DNA of 34,038 bases from an uncultured Clostridia bacterium (GCA_945875335.1 CAMCKD010000010.1:1-34038); one strand, 5' to 3'. Positions 8,167 to 15,398 are shown, numbered from the stretch's first letter. Translations and numbers: made by a program. The notes: generated from the sequence alone by a model not told the origin.

Positions 8167-8176
8167 GGCGTCACCT

Positions 8177-8662
8177 CTATTTTTGTGCATTTTCCACCAA
8201 GGGGACGCACACATCCACCCAGCCGATGGAGCCGGACAGCTGCTCCAATTCCTGGGGGGTCAGCTTCACGGCGCTGTTGTCGCTGCCGCAGGCGGGGTAA
8301 ACATGATCGAAGCGTTTCAGGGATTCGTCCAGATAGACCGCCACCCCCGGATTCACGCCGAAGGGACACACGCCGCCCACATCATAGCCAATCAGGCTGT
8401 GCACCTGATCAAAGGTCAGCATTTTGGCTTTGACACCAAAAACCTGCTTGAATTTGCCGCTGTTCACCTTTACGTCCCCGGCGCACACCACTAAGATGGC
8501 CCCCTCCCCATTGGCGAAGGTCAGGGATTTGGCGATTCTGGCCGGTTCCGTGCCCAGAGCCCGGGCCGCCAGCTCCACCGTGGCGCTGGACACCGGGAAG
8601 GTCTGCACCCGGTCGGCATACCCCCGGTCAGACAGGTATTTTTCTGCTTTTTCAAATGCCAT
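8177..8662 (-). CDS. YbaK/EbsC family aminoacyl-tRNA deacylase
   Basis: 161 residues covering a complete YbaK/ProX-type editing domain. Family features are KSLTF (residues 44-48) with the conserved lysine, ILVVCAGDVKVN, GYDVGGVCPFG, and the final YPACGSDNSAVKLTPQEL segment. Members hydrolyse mischarged tRNA in trans, most often Cys-tRNA(Pro); which tRNA is used here cannot be read from sequence. The ATG at 8662 (MAFEKAEKYL) follows an AGAGGA site and lies 11 bases inside the end of the upstream phosphatase gene, so translation is probably coupled. It is the last gene of the 11733-8177 operon. Confidence 0.92.
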   Translation of the reverse strand: MAFEKAEKYLSDRGYADRVQTFPVSSATVELAARALGTEPARIAKSLTFANGEGAILVVCAGDVKVNSGKFKQVFGVKAKMLTFDQVHSLIGYDVGGVCPFGVNPGVAVYLDESLKRFDHVYPACGSDNSAVKLTPQELEQLSGSIGWVDVCVPLVENAQK

Positions 8663-10022
8663 GTTTTTTCCTCTCTCTGGTAATTGCGGCCAGCCGGAAG
8701 GCCTCTTCATCGGTCAGATGCTCCTGCACCAAATCCCGGATGAACCGCTTGTCAAACTTCGCCGCCTCATCCGGCACCCGCAGGCTGGGGTAGCCGGTGC
8801 CTCGCTGCAAATAGTCGTCGGTCACCACGGTGTAGCTTCTCTCCGGCTCCACCGGCTTTCCGTCAACTTCCATGGAGAAGGGCTCCCGGGTCAGGCGCAC
8901 ATTGCTGCTGTAGCCCAGGCAGCCCAGCACCCTGCCCCGGAAGCCGGAGCCCTGGCCGGACTGGCGGATGTGGCTTTCGTCCATGGAAAACCTTGCCGCC
9001 TCCAAAATGCGCTCCCCCGTCAGGGTGTAGATGGTGGGGTTCAGCTTGGAGGGGAAATTTTCAATCAGGCTCTTCCGGGACACCGGCCGCAGCAGCGGCC
9101 CCTCGCTGATGCCGCTGTGCATCATGGCAAAATCGCCGCCAAACTCCCTTTTCAGGCAGTCGCAGATGAAATTGGTCAGCGCGCTCTCCCGGAAGGGGTC
9201 AAAGGCCAGCTCCCGAACCACCGGCAGCTCCCGGGAGAGGATTTCCTCCGCCGCTGCCTGGGCCCGCTCCCAATGCCGGTCAAACTCCGGGCTTCCCTGG
9301 GTCGGAAGCGCAATCTGCTGAGAGTCCACAACGCGAACCCCCGCCTCGTCCAATTCCAAAGTGATCCTGCCCAGGCACTCCCCTTTGCCGGACTGGCTGT
9401 ACCGTTTTTCCGTAATCACCGCATGGGAATGTCCCTCCAGCCACAGGTCAACCTTCGGCAGCCGCTTTTCCAGCTCCCGGTCTACCAAATGGCCGCTGTG
9501 GGACAGGAGGATGGAAAAATCGTATTTTCCCCGGTTTTCCTCCAGAATTTCCCGCACCGCTGGGATGGGGTCGGTGGTGTGGATGTTGCCCATTTCAAAA
9601 AACAGGTTAAACCTGTTGGGCTCCATCCGGGCGCTGTAATAGGGGGCCAGGCCGATGACCAAAAACCGCTTGCCGCAACGATGGAATATCCTATGCGTTT
9701 TCAGGCCCGGTATTTCCGTGCCGTCGTTGTGTTTTGCGTTGGCGCAAAGCAGGGGCAGGTTCACCAGTCTTTGGAGGTCCTCGCTGCCCAGGTCGATTTC
9801 GTTGTTCCCAAGAGCCATGGCCTCCGGGCGGCACAGCTTCATCAGCGCCATGGCCGCTCCGCCCCGGTCAGACTGGACGATCACGCTTTTCAGGTCGGTA
9901 AAATCCCCGCTGTCAAAGTAAAAATCCTGCTCCCCCCGGTGGGCAGCGAGATAGGCATACACCCGGCTCAGAAATCCGAAATCCGCGTGAATGTCATTGG
10001 TATGATAGATTTGCAGCAGCAT
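8652..10022 (-). CDS. 5'-nucleotidase/UshA-like metallophosphoesterase, cytosolic form
   Basis: 456 residues. The N-terminal metallophosphatase domain has HTNDIH (7-12), DSGDF (37-41), GNNEID (72-77), LSHSGH (about 174) and GHSHA (about 195), the metal ligands of the two-metal centre. A C-terminal 5_nucleotid_C domain starts near residue 270, with the characteristic TALTNFICD, NPTIYTLTGERIL and YTVVTDDYLQRGTGYP. There is no signal peptide, unlike UshA, so it should act in the cytosol, as in the YunD group. The probable substrates are nucleotides or related phosphate esters. It begins 13 bases after lrgB and overlaps the ybaK start. Confidence 0.88.
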   Translation of the reverse strand: MLLQIYHTNDIHADFGFLSRVYAYLAAHRGEQDFYFDSGDFTDLKSVIVQSDRGGAAMALMKLCRPEAMALGNNEIDLGSEDLQRLVNLPLLCANAKHNDGTEIPGLKTHRIFHRCGKRFLVIGLAPYYSARMEPNRFNLFFEMGNIHTTDPIPAVREILEENRGKYDFSILLSHSGHLVDRELEKRLPKVDLWLEGHSHAVITEKRYSQSGKGECLGRITLELDEAGVRVVDSQQIALPTQGSPEFDRHWERAQAAAEEILSRELPVVRELAFDPFRESALTNFICDCLKREFGGDFAMMHSGISEGPLLRPVSRKSLIENFPSKLNPTIYTLTGERILEAARFSMDESHIRQSGQGSGFRGRVLGCLGYSSNVRLTREPFSMEVDGKPVEPERSYTVVTDDYLQRGTGYPSLRVPDEAAKFDKRFIRDLVQEHLTDEEAFRLAAITRERKKHGI

Positions 10023-10035
10023 GGCCTTCCCCCTT

Positions 10036-10728
10036 TCAATAAATCATTCCAAACACCGCTGCCGCCGCCACAGTCAGCAGACCGGACACGGCGATGGACA
10101 GGCCGCTCATGGCCCCCTCCACCTGGCCCAGCTCCATGGCCTTGGCGGTGCCGATGGCGTGGGAGGCAGAGCCGATGCCGATGCCCTTGGCAATGGGATT
10201 GGTGATGGCAAACAGGCGGCAGATGGGCTCCGCCAGAATGTTGCCCAGAACCCCCGTGATGACGATGACCACCACCGTGATGGACACATTGCCCCCCAGC
10301 TGCTCCGACACCCCCATGCCGATGGCGGTGGTGACGGATTTGGGCAGGAAGGTGACATACTCCGCGTGGGAGAAATGGAACACCACCGCAAAGAGCAGCA
10401 CCAAGGTCACCGAGGTCAGCACCCCGGCCAGAATCCCCGCCGCGATGGCCAGGGCATTTTTCTTCAAAAGCGCCAGCTGCTCATACAAGGGGATGGCCAG
10501 ACACACCGTGGCCGGGGTCAGCAGCCAGCTGATGTACTTTGCGCCGCTTTGATAGGTGGAATATGGAATTTTCAGCAGAGCCAGCGCCGCCACCACCAGC
10601 GCAATGGCAATGAGCAGGGGATTGAAAATGGCCAGACGCCAGCGCTTCTTGCAGTAAAGCCCCACTTCATAAGCTCCAAGGCTCAGCACCGCCCCAAAAA
10701 AGGCGGACTGGGTGAGAAAATCAAGCAT
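10036..10728 (-). CDS. lrgB: LrgB/CidB family membrane protein
   Basis: 230 residues, mostly hydrophobic, full length for LrgB. Recognisable family stretches are SWLLTPATVCLAIPLYEQ, VTFLPKSVTTAIGMGVSEQLGG and GIGSASHAIGTAKAMELG. With LrgA it forms the membrane pair linked to autolysis control and, in several Bacillota, to pyruvate transport. The start codon lies 8 bases inside the end of lrgA, so the two are translationally coupled. No LytSR-type regulator is adjacent. Confidence 0.93.
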   Translation of the reverse strand: MLDFLTQSAFFGAVLSLGAYEVGLYCKKRWRLAIFNPLLIAIALVVAALALLKIPYSTYQSGAKYISWLLTPATVCLAIPLYEQLALLKKNALAIAAGILAGVLTSVTLVLLFAVVFHFSHAEYVTFLPKSVTTAIGMGVSEQLGGNVSITVVVIVITGVLGNILAEPICRLFAITNPIAKGIGIGSASHAIGTAKAMELGQVEGAMSGLSIAVSGLLTVAAAAVFGMIY

Positions 10729-11080
10729 TTGTTTCCTCCCCCTTCCCGGTGAACAGCTGGGTCACCCTTCCGGCCACCGCCATCACCGCCACCGTGGTCA
10801 CCACCGTCAGCAGCCCATACTGCACCCAGGAGGCCGCAATCAGCCCCCAGGATTCCAGCACCCCCGCCGCTGCGGGAATGAACATCACAGGCATGATCTC
10901 CACCAGGAAATGACCCACATCCTTCACGGCCTCATAGGGGACGATTTTGGTCACCAGCCCCAAAAACAACAGCACAATGCCGTAAATGCTCCCGGGAATC
11001 GGGGCCGGAATCCAGCAGGCCAGCAGCTCCCCCAGGCAGGAGATGGCCAGAATGATGGAAAATTGTTTGAGATATTTCAT
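10721..11080 (-). CDS. lrgA: CidA/LrgA family membrane protein
   Basis: 119 residues with four hydrophobic segments and the family stretch IPAPIPGSIYGIVLLFLGL followed by FLVEIMPVMFIPAAAGVLE. This is the small, holin-like partner of LrgB. It starts 17 bases after the DsbA-like gene and overlaps lrgB by 8 bases. The direct pairing with lrgB is what is usually seen; its linkage to thiol and phosphatase genes is less usual. Confidence 0.93.
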   Translation of the reverse strand: MKYLKQFSIILAISCLGELLACWIPAPIPGSIYGIVLLFLGLVTKIVPYEAVKDVGHFLVEIMPVMFIPAAAGVLESWGLIAASWVQYGLLTVVTTVAVMAVAGRVTQLFTGKGEETNA

Positions 11081-11097
11081 GCTTTTACTCCCTGGCC

Positions 11098-11733
11098 TCA
11101 GCAGCCCTCGGGGCCGCAGAAGTGGCCCTGAATGCAGGAGGCGGCATCGTTCAGCGCTCTGAGCATTTCCGCCTCGGTGTAGTCGCTGAGGCTGATTTTC
11201 TGTCCGTCAAAATAAAGGGTAGGCACTCCCTGGGGCTTCAGCACCTCCCGGGCATAGGTGACGGCCTGCCGCTCTTTCTCGGTGTACCGCCCTTCCTCCA
11301 GAGCGAGCTTAAAATCGGCCCCGTCCAGCCCCACCCGTTCTGCCAGGGAAACCAGAATGTCCAGGGAACCGATGTCCTGCTCCTCTACAAAATAGGCCCG
11401 GTACACCAGATCGTTGTACTCCTCGCCCCTGCCATGGTCACAGGCATAGTACCAGCCCTCGAAGGCCAGCCGGGTGTAGGGCCGGGGAATCACCCTGGGG
11501 GGCAGCTTCATGGGGAGCCCCAGCTGGCGGCAGGGCTCCACCAAAATCTGATAATTGGCCCGGCGGCGCTGGTCGTGGTAGGTGTCCACCCGCTCCTTGG
11601 GCTCCGGGGTCAGCTCATAGGGCTGATCGGTGATGTGCGCCTCAATGCCCGTCTTTTGGAGCGCCCGGCGCAGCGCCTCCTTTGCCACCAAGCAGTAGGG
11701 GCATACATAGTCAGAGATGAATAAAATTTCCAT
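11098..11733 (-). CDS. DsbA family (FrnE-like) thioredoxin-fold protein
   Basis: 211 residues. The redox site CPYC is at residues 11-14 just after the first strand (MEILFISDYVCPYC); a helical insert follows; GVPTLYFDG near residue 177 supplies the cis-proline loop. This is the FrnE/2-hydroxychromene-2-carboxylate isomerase-like branch of DsbA. There is no signal peptide, so a cytosolic role is expected. The last 13 residues contain three cysteines (SCIQGHFCGPEGC), an unusual tail that could bind metal or exchange disulfides. The ATG at 11733 has GAGG eight to nine bases upstream and is the first gene after the operon promoter. The substrate is not known. Confidence 0.87.
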   Translation of the reverse strand: MEILFISDYVCPYCLVAKEALRRALQKTGIEAHITDQPYELTPEPKERVDTYHDQRRRANYQILVEPCRQLGLPMKLPPRVIPRPYTRLAFEGWYYACDHGRGEEYNDLVYRAYFVEEQDIGSLDILVSLAERVGLDGADFKLALEEGRYTEKERQAVTYAREVLKPQGVPTLYFDGQKISLSDYTEAEMLRALNDAASCIQGHFCGPEGC

Positions 11734-11764
11734 ATGCTTACCTCGCGTTCCTTTATCTTCGCAC

Positions 11765-11793
11765 AGTATACTGCTTTTTTTGCCTGAATTCAA
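11765..11793 (-). promoter_or_regulatory. Promoter of the dsbA-like/lrgAB/phosphatase/ybaK operon
   Basis: TTGAAT (11793-11788), a 17-base spacer and TATACT (11770-11765) on the minus strand, giving a leader of about 25 bases before the ATG at 11733. Confidence 0.7.
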
Positions 11794-11810
11794 GCGGAAT
11801 ATACAAGAAG

Positions 11811-11832
11811 CCCCCGCCCAATGCGGCGGGGG
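11811..11832 (-). terminator. Hairpin terminator after the AAC(3)-like gene
   Basis: CCCCCGCC (11811-11818) pairs with GGCGGGGG (11825-11832) 20 bases after the stop at 11853. The trailing T-tract on the minus strand is weak (CTTCTTGTATATT), so termination may be partial. Confidence 0.6.
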
Positions 11833-11852
11833 TCATCATGCTGTGCCATTTC

Positions 11853-12641
11853 TCATTTGCGATGCTGTTCCATCCATTTCACTGCAAAGTCCACAAGGGT
11901 TCTCTGCTTCATCAAGGTGATGGTTCCATTTCCCAAAGACGCCTTGCTCACGGCGCATTCCTTTTCAAAGGCGGCTCCGATTTCGCCAAAATCCTCACCA
12001 TCCACATAGAGGGTGGCGTATTCCTTCCACACCCGCTTTCCGTTTTCCAGGATGGCGCTGTGTTCGATGCTGTCATGCTTTCCGGGGTACTCCGCCCGGA
12101 CATCCGCCAGGTGGAGGGAGGTGTTTTTGTCGTAGCCCACGCCGATGAGCAAAACGTATCCGTTCAGCTCATAGAGCTTGCCGATGGGAGAGCCTTCTCC
12201 GAAAATGTTGGAAAGGTCGTGGCCTTCTGTCAGGTATTGGGCGTATTTCCCCCAGGCCGCCACGGAGCGGGCGGGGTGATCGCTGCGCAGTGTCCCCGGC
12301 CATTTTCGGAACATTTCCGCCACCGCCCCCATGGTGTTGGTGGGAGTGATACGCTTATCGTAGGCGGGCCAATGCTCCCGGATCAGGGGCCACCAGTCCT
12401 CCGGCTCCTGCCAATGCACCCCAGCGGCGGGATCCAGATTTTTCCAGGACTGGGTGGGCATCATGATGGTGCCCTCATCGCCCACGCTTTGAAGCAGCGC
12501 CTCAATGACCACCTGGGGCCCGCCGCAGACAAAGCCGAGACTGCTCAGGGAGGTATGCACCATGATGGTCTGGCCCCGGCCCACCCCCGCTTCCGCCAGG
12601 GCAGCCAGGATATCCTCTTTTAAGACGATCGTTCGCTCCAT
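11853..12641 (-). CDS. AAC(3) family (YokD-like) N-acetyltransferase
   Basis: 262 residues. The family core is visible as IMVHTSLSSLGFVCGGPQVVIEALLQSVGDEGTIMMPTQSW (residues about 28-68), then NTMGAVAEMFRKWPGTLRSDHPARSVAAWG and, later, GSPIGKLYELNGYVLLIGVGYDKNTSLHLA. These are the conserved stretches of the antibiotic N-acetyltransferase family, which use acetyl-CoA; members modify the 3-amino group of aminoglycosides, but many chromosomal ones have no proven resistance role. The ATG at 12641 has GGAGG eight bases upstream; a GTG nine bases earlier touches that site and is unlikely. It follows the small gene ending at 12664 and shares its promoter. Confidence 0.88.
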   Translation of the reverse strand: MERTIVLKEDILAALAEAGVGRGQTIMVHTSLSSLGFVCGGPQVVIEALLQSVGDEGTIMMPTQSWKNLDPAAGVHWQEPEDWWPLIREHWPAYDKRITPTNTMGAVAEMFRKWPGTLRSDHPARSVAAWGKYAQYLTEGHDLSNIFGEGSPIGKLYELNGYVLLIGVGYDKNTSLHLADVRAEYPGKHDSIEHSAILENGKRVWKEYATLYVDGEDFGEIGAAFEKECAVSKASLGNGTITLMKQRTLVDFAVKWMEQHRK

Positions 12642-12663
12642 CTCGGGCACCTCCGAAAGCTGT

Positions 12664-12978
12664 TCAGTCCCACATATGCCGCTCTAAATACTGCTCCAAA
12701 TCATAATCATAGCGGAATCGGACGTTTTGAATGGGTTCCCCCTCCAGGATGGACAGATAGGCCTTCTGGTGGATGGCGTTCTGCTCCTGGTTGCCCATGG
12801 ACAGGTGGTTGGCCACCATCAGGGCAAAGGCGGCGTCGGGATAGCGCAGCTCCACATCGTTCCATTTGTCCGGGGCGGCGTGAAGCAACTCCTTCATGCC
12901 GGGAATCCTGCTGTAGACATCCTGCTCCCGGGCTTCCAAATCCCGCATTCTGAACGAATTGTGTTGGTTACATTGCAT
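12664..12978 (-). CDS. Small hypothetical protein, operon partner of the AAC(3)-like gene
   Basis: 104 residues, soluble and acidic with many aromatic residues, no signal peptide or membrane segment. I do not recognise the family. Visible blocks are RDLEAREQDVYSRIPGMKEL, YPDAAFALMVANHLSMGNQ and RFRYDYDLEQYLERHMWD. The ATG at 12978 has AAGGAG nine bases upstream and lies 28 bases from a predicted transcription start. The gene stops 22 bases before the AAC(3)-like gene, so the two are probably one transcript. No function is proposed. Confidence 0.75.
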   Translation of the reverse strand: MQCNQHNSFRMRDLEAREQDVYSRIPGMKELLHAAPDKWNDVELRYPDAAFALMVANHLSMGNQEQNAIHQKAYLSILEGEPIQNVRFRYDYDLEQYLERHMWD

Positions 12979-13012
12979 GATGTGATTCTCCTTCAAGCAA
13001 AACTCGACGTGA

Positions 13013-13041
13013 ATCATACCATGAAAAAAACCGAAAAACAA
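13013..13041 (-). promoter_or_regulatory. Promoter of the small hypothetical/AAC(3) operon
   Basis: TTGTTT (13041-13036), a 17-base spacer and TATGAT (13018-13013) on the minus strand, about 35 bases upstream of the ATG at 12978. Confidence 0.55.
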
Positions 13042-13104
13042 GTCTTGACATGACCCACATCTTTTGGAATGATACCAGAGAATCCGTCCAATAAATCGTA
13101 CACT

Positions 13105-13290
13105 TAAGATGAGATATAAGATATGAGATATTCAACGATTAACATCAAAAAGAAGTATTTAGTGAAAGATATAAGATATGAGATACAAGATATAAGATAT
13201 TCCACAAACGAACCATATTCAGTAAAACAGATAATTTATTGGTATAAATAGTGTGATATCTTATATCTCATATCTTATATCTCATATCTC
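13105..13290. repeat. Heptamer-repeat arrays arranged as a long inverted repeat
   Basis: A 7-base unit, RAGATAT (AAGATAT or GAGATAT), is repeated in three clusters: 13108-13132 and 13167-13200 in one orientation and 13255-13290 in the opposite orientation. The second and third clusters pair over 34 bases with about 30 matches around a 54-base spacer, so the DNA or an RNA copy could fold into a long stem. It sits between convergent-free gene ends (both neighbours are on the minus strand), just after thymidylate kinase. Nothing coding is seen in the 13042-13318 gap. Confidence 0.8.
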
Positions 13291-13318
13291 CCGCCAGGTA
13301 TTCTTTTCGCAGATTCCA

Positions 13319-13975
13319 TCACTCGCAGGCCAGGGTCAAAACCTCCGCCTGGATGGCTTCAATGGAGCGCATCCGGCCAGCCTCACAGCAGGCAATTTCC
13401 CGCCAGCCAAGCTTTTTGCTGCAATATTCCGCCGCCTCCCGGCTGCGGTTGAGATAGGGAAGGTTTCCTTCGTGGATGTCCTTTTTGCTCTCGTCGCCCT
13501 GATAGCGGTCGGTCATCAGCTTCTGGCTGACGGCGGGGTCTACGTTCAGGTAGATGACCAGATCCGGGGCGGGAATGCCCAGCAGGGTATACTCAAAGTG
13601 GAAGAGCCACTCCAAAAAGGCGTCCCACTGCTCCTTCGGCAGCTTGCTGCACTGGTGGACAGCGTTGGAGGTGGTGTACCGATCCGCCACCAGAATGCCC
13701 CCCTGAGCATAGAAGCTTCCCCAATCCTGCTTAAAGGAGGCGAACCTGTCCACCGCGAAGAAGGTGGAGGCAGCGTAGGCATTCACATCCCCGGGGTTCT
13801 GGCCGAACTGCCCCCCCAGATACATTTTGACCAGGGCGGAGGAATCGGACGCATAGTTGGGGAAGGAAATCTTCCGCACCTGTTTCCCCTGGGCTTCCAG
13901 ATTCTTCACCAGCTCCCCAGCCTGGGTGCCCTTGCCGCTGCCGTCCAGGCCCTCAATAACAATCAATTTTCCCAT
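13319..13975 (-). CDS. tmk: Thymidylate kinase-like nucleoside monophosphate kinase
   Basis: 218 residues. The P-loop is GLDGSGKGTQ (residues 9-18), the DR motif is VADRYTTSNA (about 96), and the LID-like region is the Arg/Lys/Asp-rich TDRYQGDESKKDIHEGN. The family phosphorylates dTMP to dTDP in the cytosol for DNA synthesis. The ATG at 13975 (MGKLIVIEG) is preceded by AAGGA and a promoter, while a longer in-frame extension contains no domain. The protein is somewhat divergent from classical Tmk in its middle, so another deoxynucleotide could be used. Confidence 0.88.
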   Translation of the reverse strand: MGKLIVIEGLDGSGKGTQAGELVKNLEAQGKQVRKISFPNYASDSSALVKMYLGGQFGQNPGDVNAYAASTFFAVDRFASFKQDWGSFYAQGGILVADRYTTSNAVHQCSKLPKEQWDAFLEWLFHFEYTLLGIPAPDLVIYLNVDPAVSQKLMTDRYQGDESKKDIHEGNLPYLNRSREAAEYCSKKLGWREIACCEAGRMRSIEAIQAEVLTLACE

Positions 13976-14005
13976 TGCTACCGCTTCCTTCTGAATGTTT
14001 TCTTT

Positions 14006-14034
14006 ATTATACCACAACAATTCCCGGATGGCAA
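14006..14034 (-). promoter_or_regulatory. Promoter of the thymidylate kinase gene
   Basis: TTGCCA (14034-14029), a 17-base spacer and TATAAT (14011-14006) on the minus strand, with TGG just before the -10 box (extended -10). Confidence 0.75.
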
Positions 14035-14141
14035 ACAGAATCCCCATTCTCGTTATTTGGGCATTGCTTTTCATCTTCCCTTCTGTTTTCTCTGAATTTT
14101 CGGACATTTTTAACAAAAATCGCTGAATTTACCCGGGGCAC

Positions 14142-14170
14142 TTGACAGGCTTATATAAGCGTGCTAGTAT
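14142..14170 (+). promoter_or_regulatory. Promoter of the lysine-transport operon
   Basis: TTGACA (14142-14147), a 17-base spacer and TAGTAT (14165-14170) with an extended -10 TGC. Transcription should start near 14177, just before the riboswitch. Confidence 0.85.
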
Positions 14171-14181
14171 ACGAATAAAAT

Positions 14182-14360
14182 TGAATCGCTTAGATAGAGG
14201 CGCGGTACTCATCAGTACCCTCCGGCAAGGTCGTGCAGCCGCCGGGCGGGAAAGGGATCACCGCCGAAGTTGGAACCGATTGCCCGGTTGGTTCCTGCTG
14301 GGCCGTCAGAGAACATCTGCCGGACTGTCACAAGAACTTTGTGAAGCGCTATCATTGGCT
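14182..14360 (+). promoter_or_regulatory. Lysine riboswitch (L box)
   Basis: The conserved lysine-aptamer blocks occur in order: AGATAGAGGCGC (14192-14203), the AGTA turn, GGGATCACCGCCGAAG around 14262-14277, a hairpin GGAACCGAT/GGTTCC with TGCTGGGCCGTC, then CTGTCACA, a hairpin AGAACTTTGTG, and the closing GCGCTATCATTGG (14346-14358), where CTATC pairs with GATAG of the 5' side to form P1. An 11-bp terminator follows at 14394. Lysine binding is expected to favour termination, so the downstream transporter is made when lysine is scarce. The 5' segment TGAATCGCTT (14182-14191) can pair with the 3' arm of the terminator (14409-14418), a possible antiterminator. Confidence 0.95.
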
Positions 14361-14393
14361 GTTCGGTACTGAGATGATTGTGCCGTATTTTCC

Positions 14394-14424
14394 ATGAACC
14401 GCTTACCAAAGCGGTTCATTTTTT
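14394..14424 (+). terminator. Riboswitch-controlled intrinsic terminator
   Basis: ATGAACCGCTT and AAGCGGTTCAT form a perfect 11-bp stem with loop ACCA, followed by six T. It lies between the lysine aptamer and the first transporter gene. Confidence 0.93.
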
Positions 14425-14466
14425 ATGATTACCGGGTTTTCCCGGAAGAAAGAAAGGTTGATTGTT

Positions 14467-15324
14467 ATGAAGAAGCTACTCTCCCTGGTCATGGCTCTGG
14501 CAGTCATGATGAGCCTGGCGGTTCCCGCCTCCCGGGCCGACGTTCCCTCCGGCGTGGAGGATGGGGTGCTGACCATCGCCATGGAATGCGCCTACGCCCC
14601 CTACAACTGGACCCAGAGCGACGACTCCAACGGCGCCGTGCCCATTTCCAATGTGCCCGGTTCCTACGCCAACGGCTACGATGTGATGATCGGCAAGATG
14701 ATCGCCAAGGCCAACGGCTGGGAGCTGGAGGTCATCCAGTCCGACTGGGACTCCCTGGTGCCCGGTGTCCAGACCGGCACCTTTGACGCCGTCATCGCCG
14801 GTCAGTCCATGACCGCGGAGCGTTCCGAGCAGGTGGACTTCGCTGGCCCCTACTTCTACGCCTCCATCGTCTGCGTCACCAAGGCGGACAGCAAGTTTGC
14901 CGACGCCACCTCCATCGCCGACCTGTCCGGCGGCAGCTGCACCGCTCAGATCGCCACCATCTGGTATGACCAGTGTCTGCCCCAGATCGAGGGCGCCAAT
15001 GTCCAGCCCGCCGCCGAAACCGCTCCCGCCATGCTGATGGCGCTGGAGACCGGCATGGTGGACTTCATCTGCACCGACATGCCCACCGCCCAGGGCGCCG
15101 TGGCGGCCTACCCCGACATGAAGATTCTGGACTTCTCCGGCACCGACGGCGACTTCCAGTTCTCCGAGGAGGTTCGGGCCGAGAACGTGAACATCGGCGT
15201 TTCCATGATGAAGGGCAACACCGTGCTGAAGGAAGCCGTTGACGCCGTGCTCTCCACCATGACCGTTGACGATTTCAACGCCCTCATGGCAAAGGCCATT
15301 GAAATCCAGCCCCTGAGCGAGTAA
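14467..15324 (+). CDS. Lysine ABC transporter, substrate-binding protein
   Basis: 285 residues: a signal peptide of about 24 residues ending in SRA, then a type II periplasmic-binding fold (SBP_bac_3). Family landmarks are LTIAMECAYAPYNW, GYDVMIGKMIAKANGWELE, and GTFDAVIAGQSMTAERSEQVDFAGPYF. It captures the amino acid outside the cell and passes it to the permease at 15399. Lysine as substrate is inferred from the upstream riboswitch. No cysteine lipobox is present, so how it stays at the surface of a Gram-positive cell is unclear. The ATG at 14467 follows GAAAGG about nine bases upstream; an earlier in-frame ATG at 14425 lies in the terminator tail. Confidence 0.92.
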   Translation: MKKLLSLVMALAVMMSLAVPASRADVPSGVEDGVLTIAMECAYAPYNWTQSDDSNGAVPISNVPGSYANGYDVMIGKMIAKANGWELEVIQSDWDSLVPGVQTGTFDAVIAGQSMTAERSEQVDFAGPYFYASIVCVTKADSKFADATSIADLSGGSCTAQIATIWYDQCLPQIEGANVQPAAETAPAMLMALETGMVDFICTDMPTAQGAVAAYPDMKILDFSGTDGDFQFSEEVRAENVNIGVSMMKGNTVLKEAVDAVLSTMTVDDFNALMAKAIEIQPLSE

Positions 15325-15340
15325 TTTCCCCCAATTTACC

Positions 15341-15373
15341 CAAGGCGAGAGGAAGGACAATCCTCTCGCCTTG
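15341..15373 (+). other. Intercistronic RNA hairpin
   Basis: CAAGGCGAGAGGA (15341-15353) and TCCTCTCGCCTTG (15361-15373) form a perfect 13-bp stem with a 7-base loop and no T-tract. Its place right after the binding-protein gene suggests an mRNA 3'-end stabiliser that raises binding-protein level over permease and ATPase. Confidence 0.8.
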
Positions 15374-15398
15374 CAGTATTGAAAAGGAGTAGTACCCA

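Noticed and set aside
13044-13072. Plus-strand promoter TTGACA-N17-AATGAT
   Set aside because: Poor -10 box and no plus-strand gene downstream.
13105-13290. CRISPR array
   Set aside because: Repeat unit is only 7 bases, without unique spacers, and no cas genes are present.
14142-14409. Short open frames on both strands between promoter and binding-protein gene
   Set aside because: They lie on the lysine riboswitch and its terminator, which explain the sequence.
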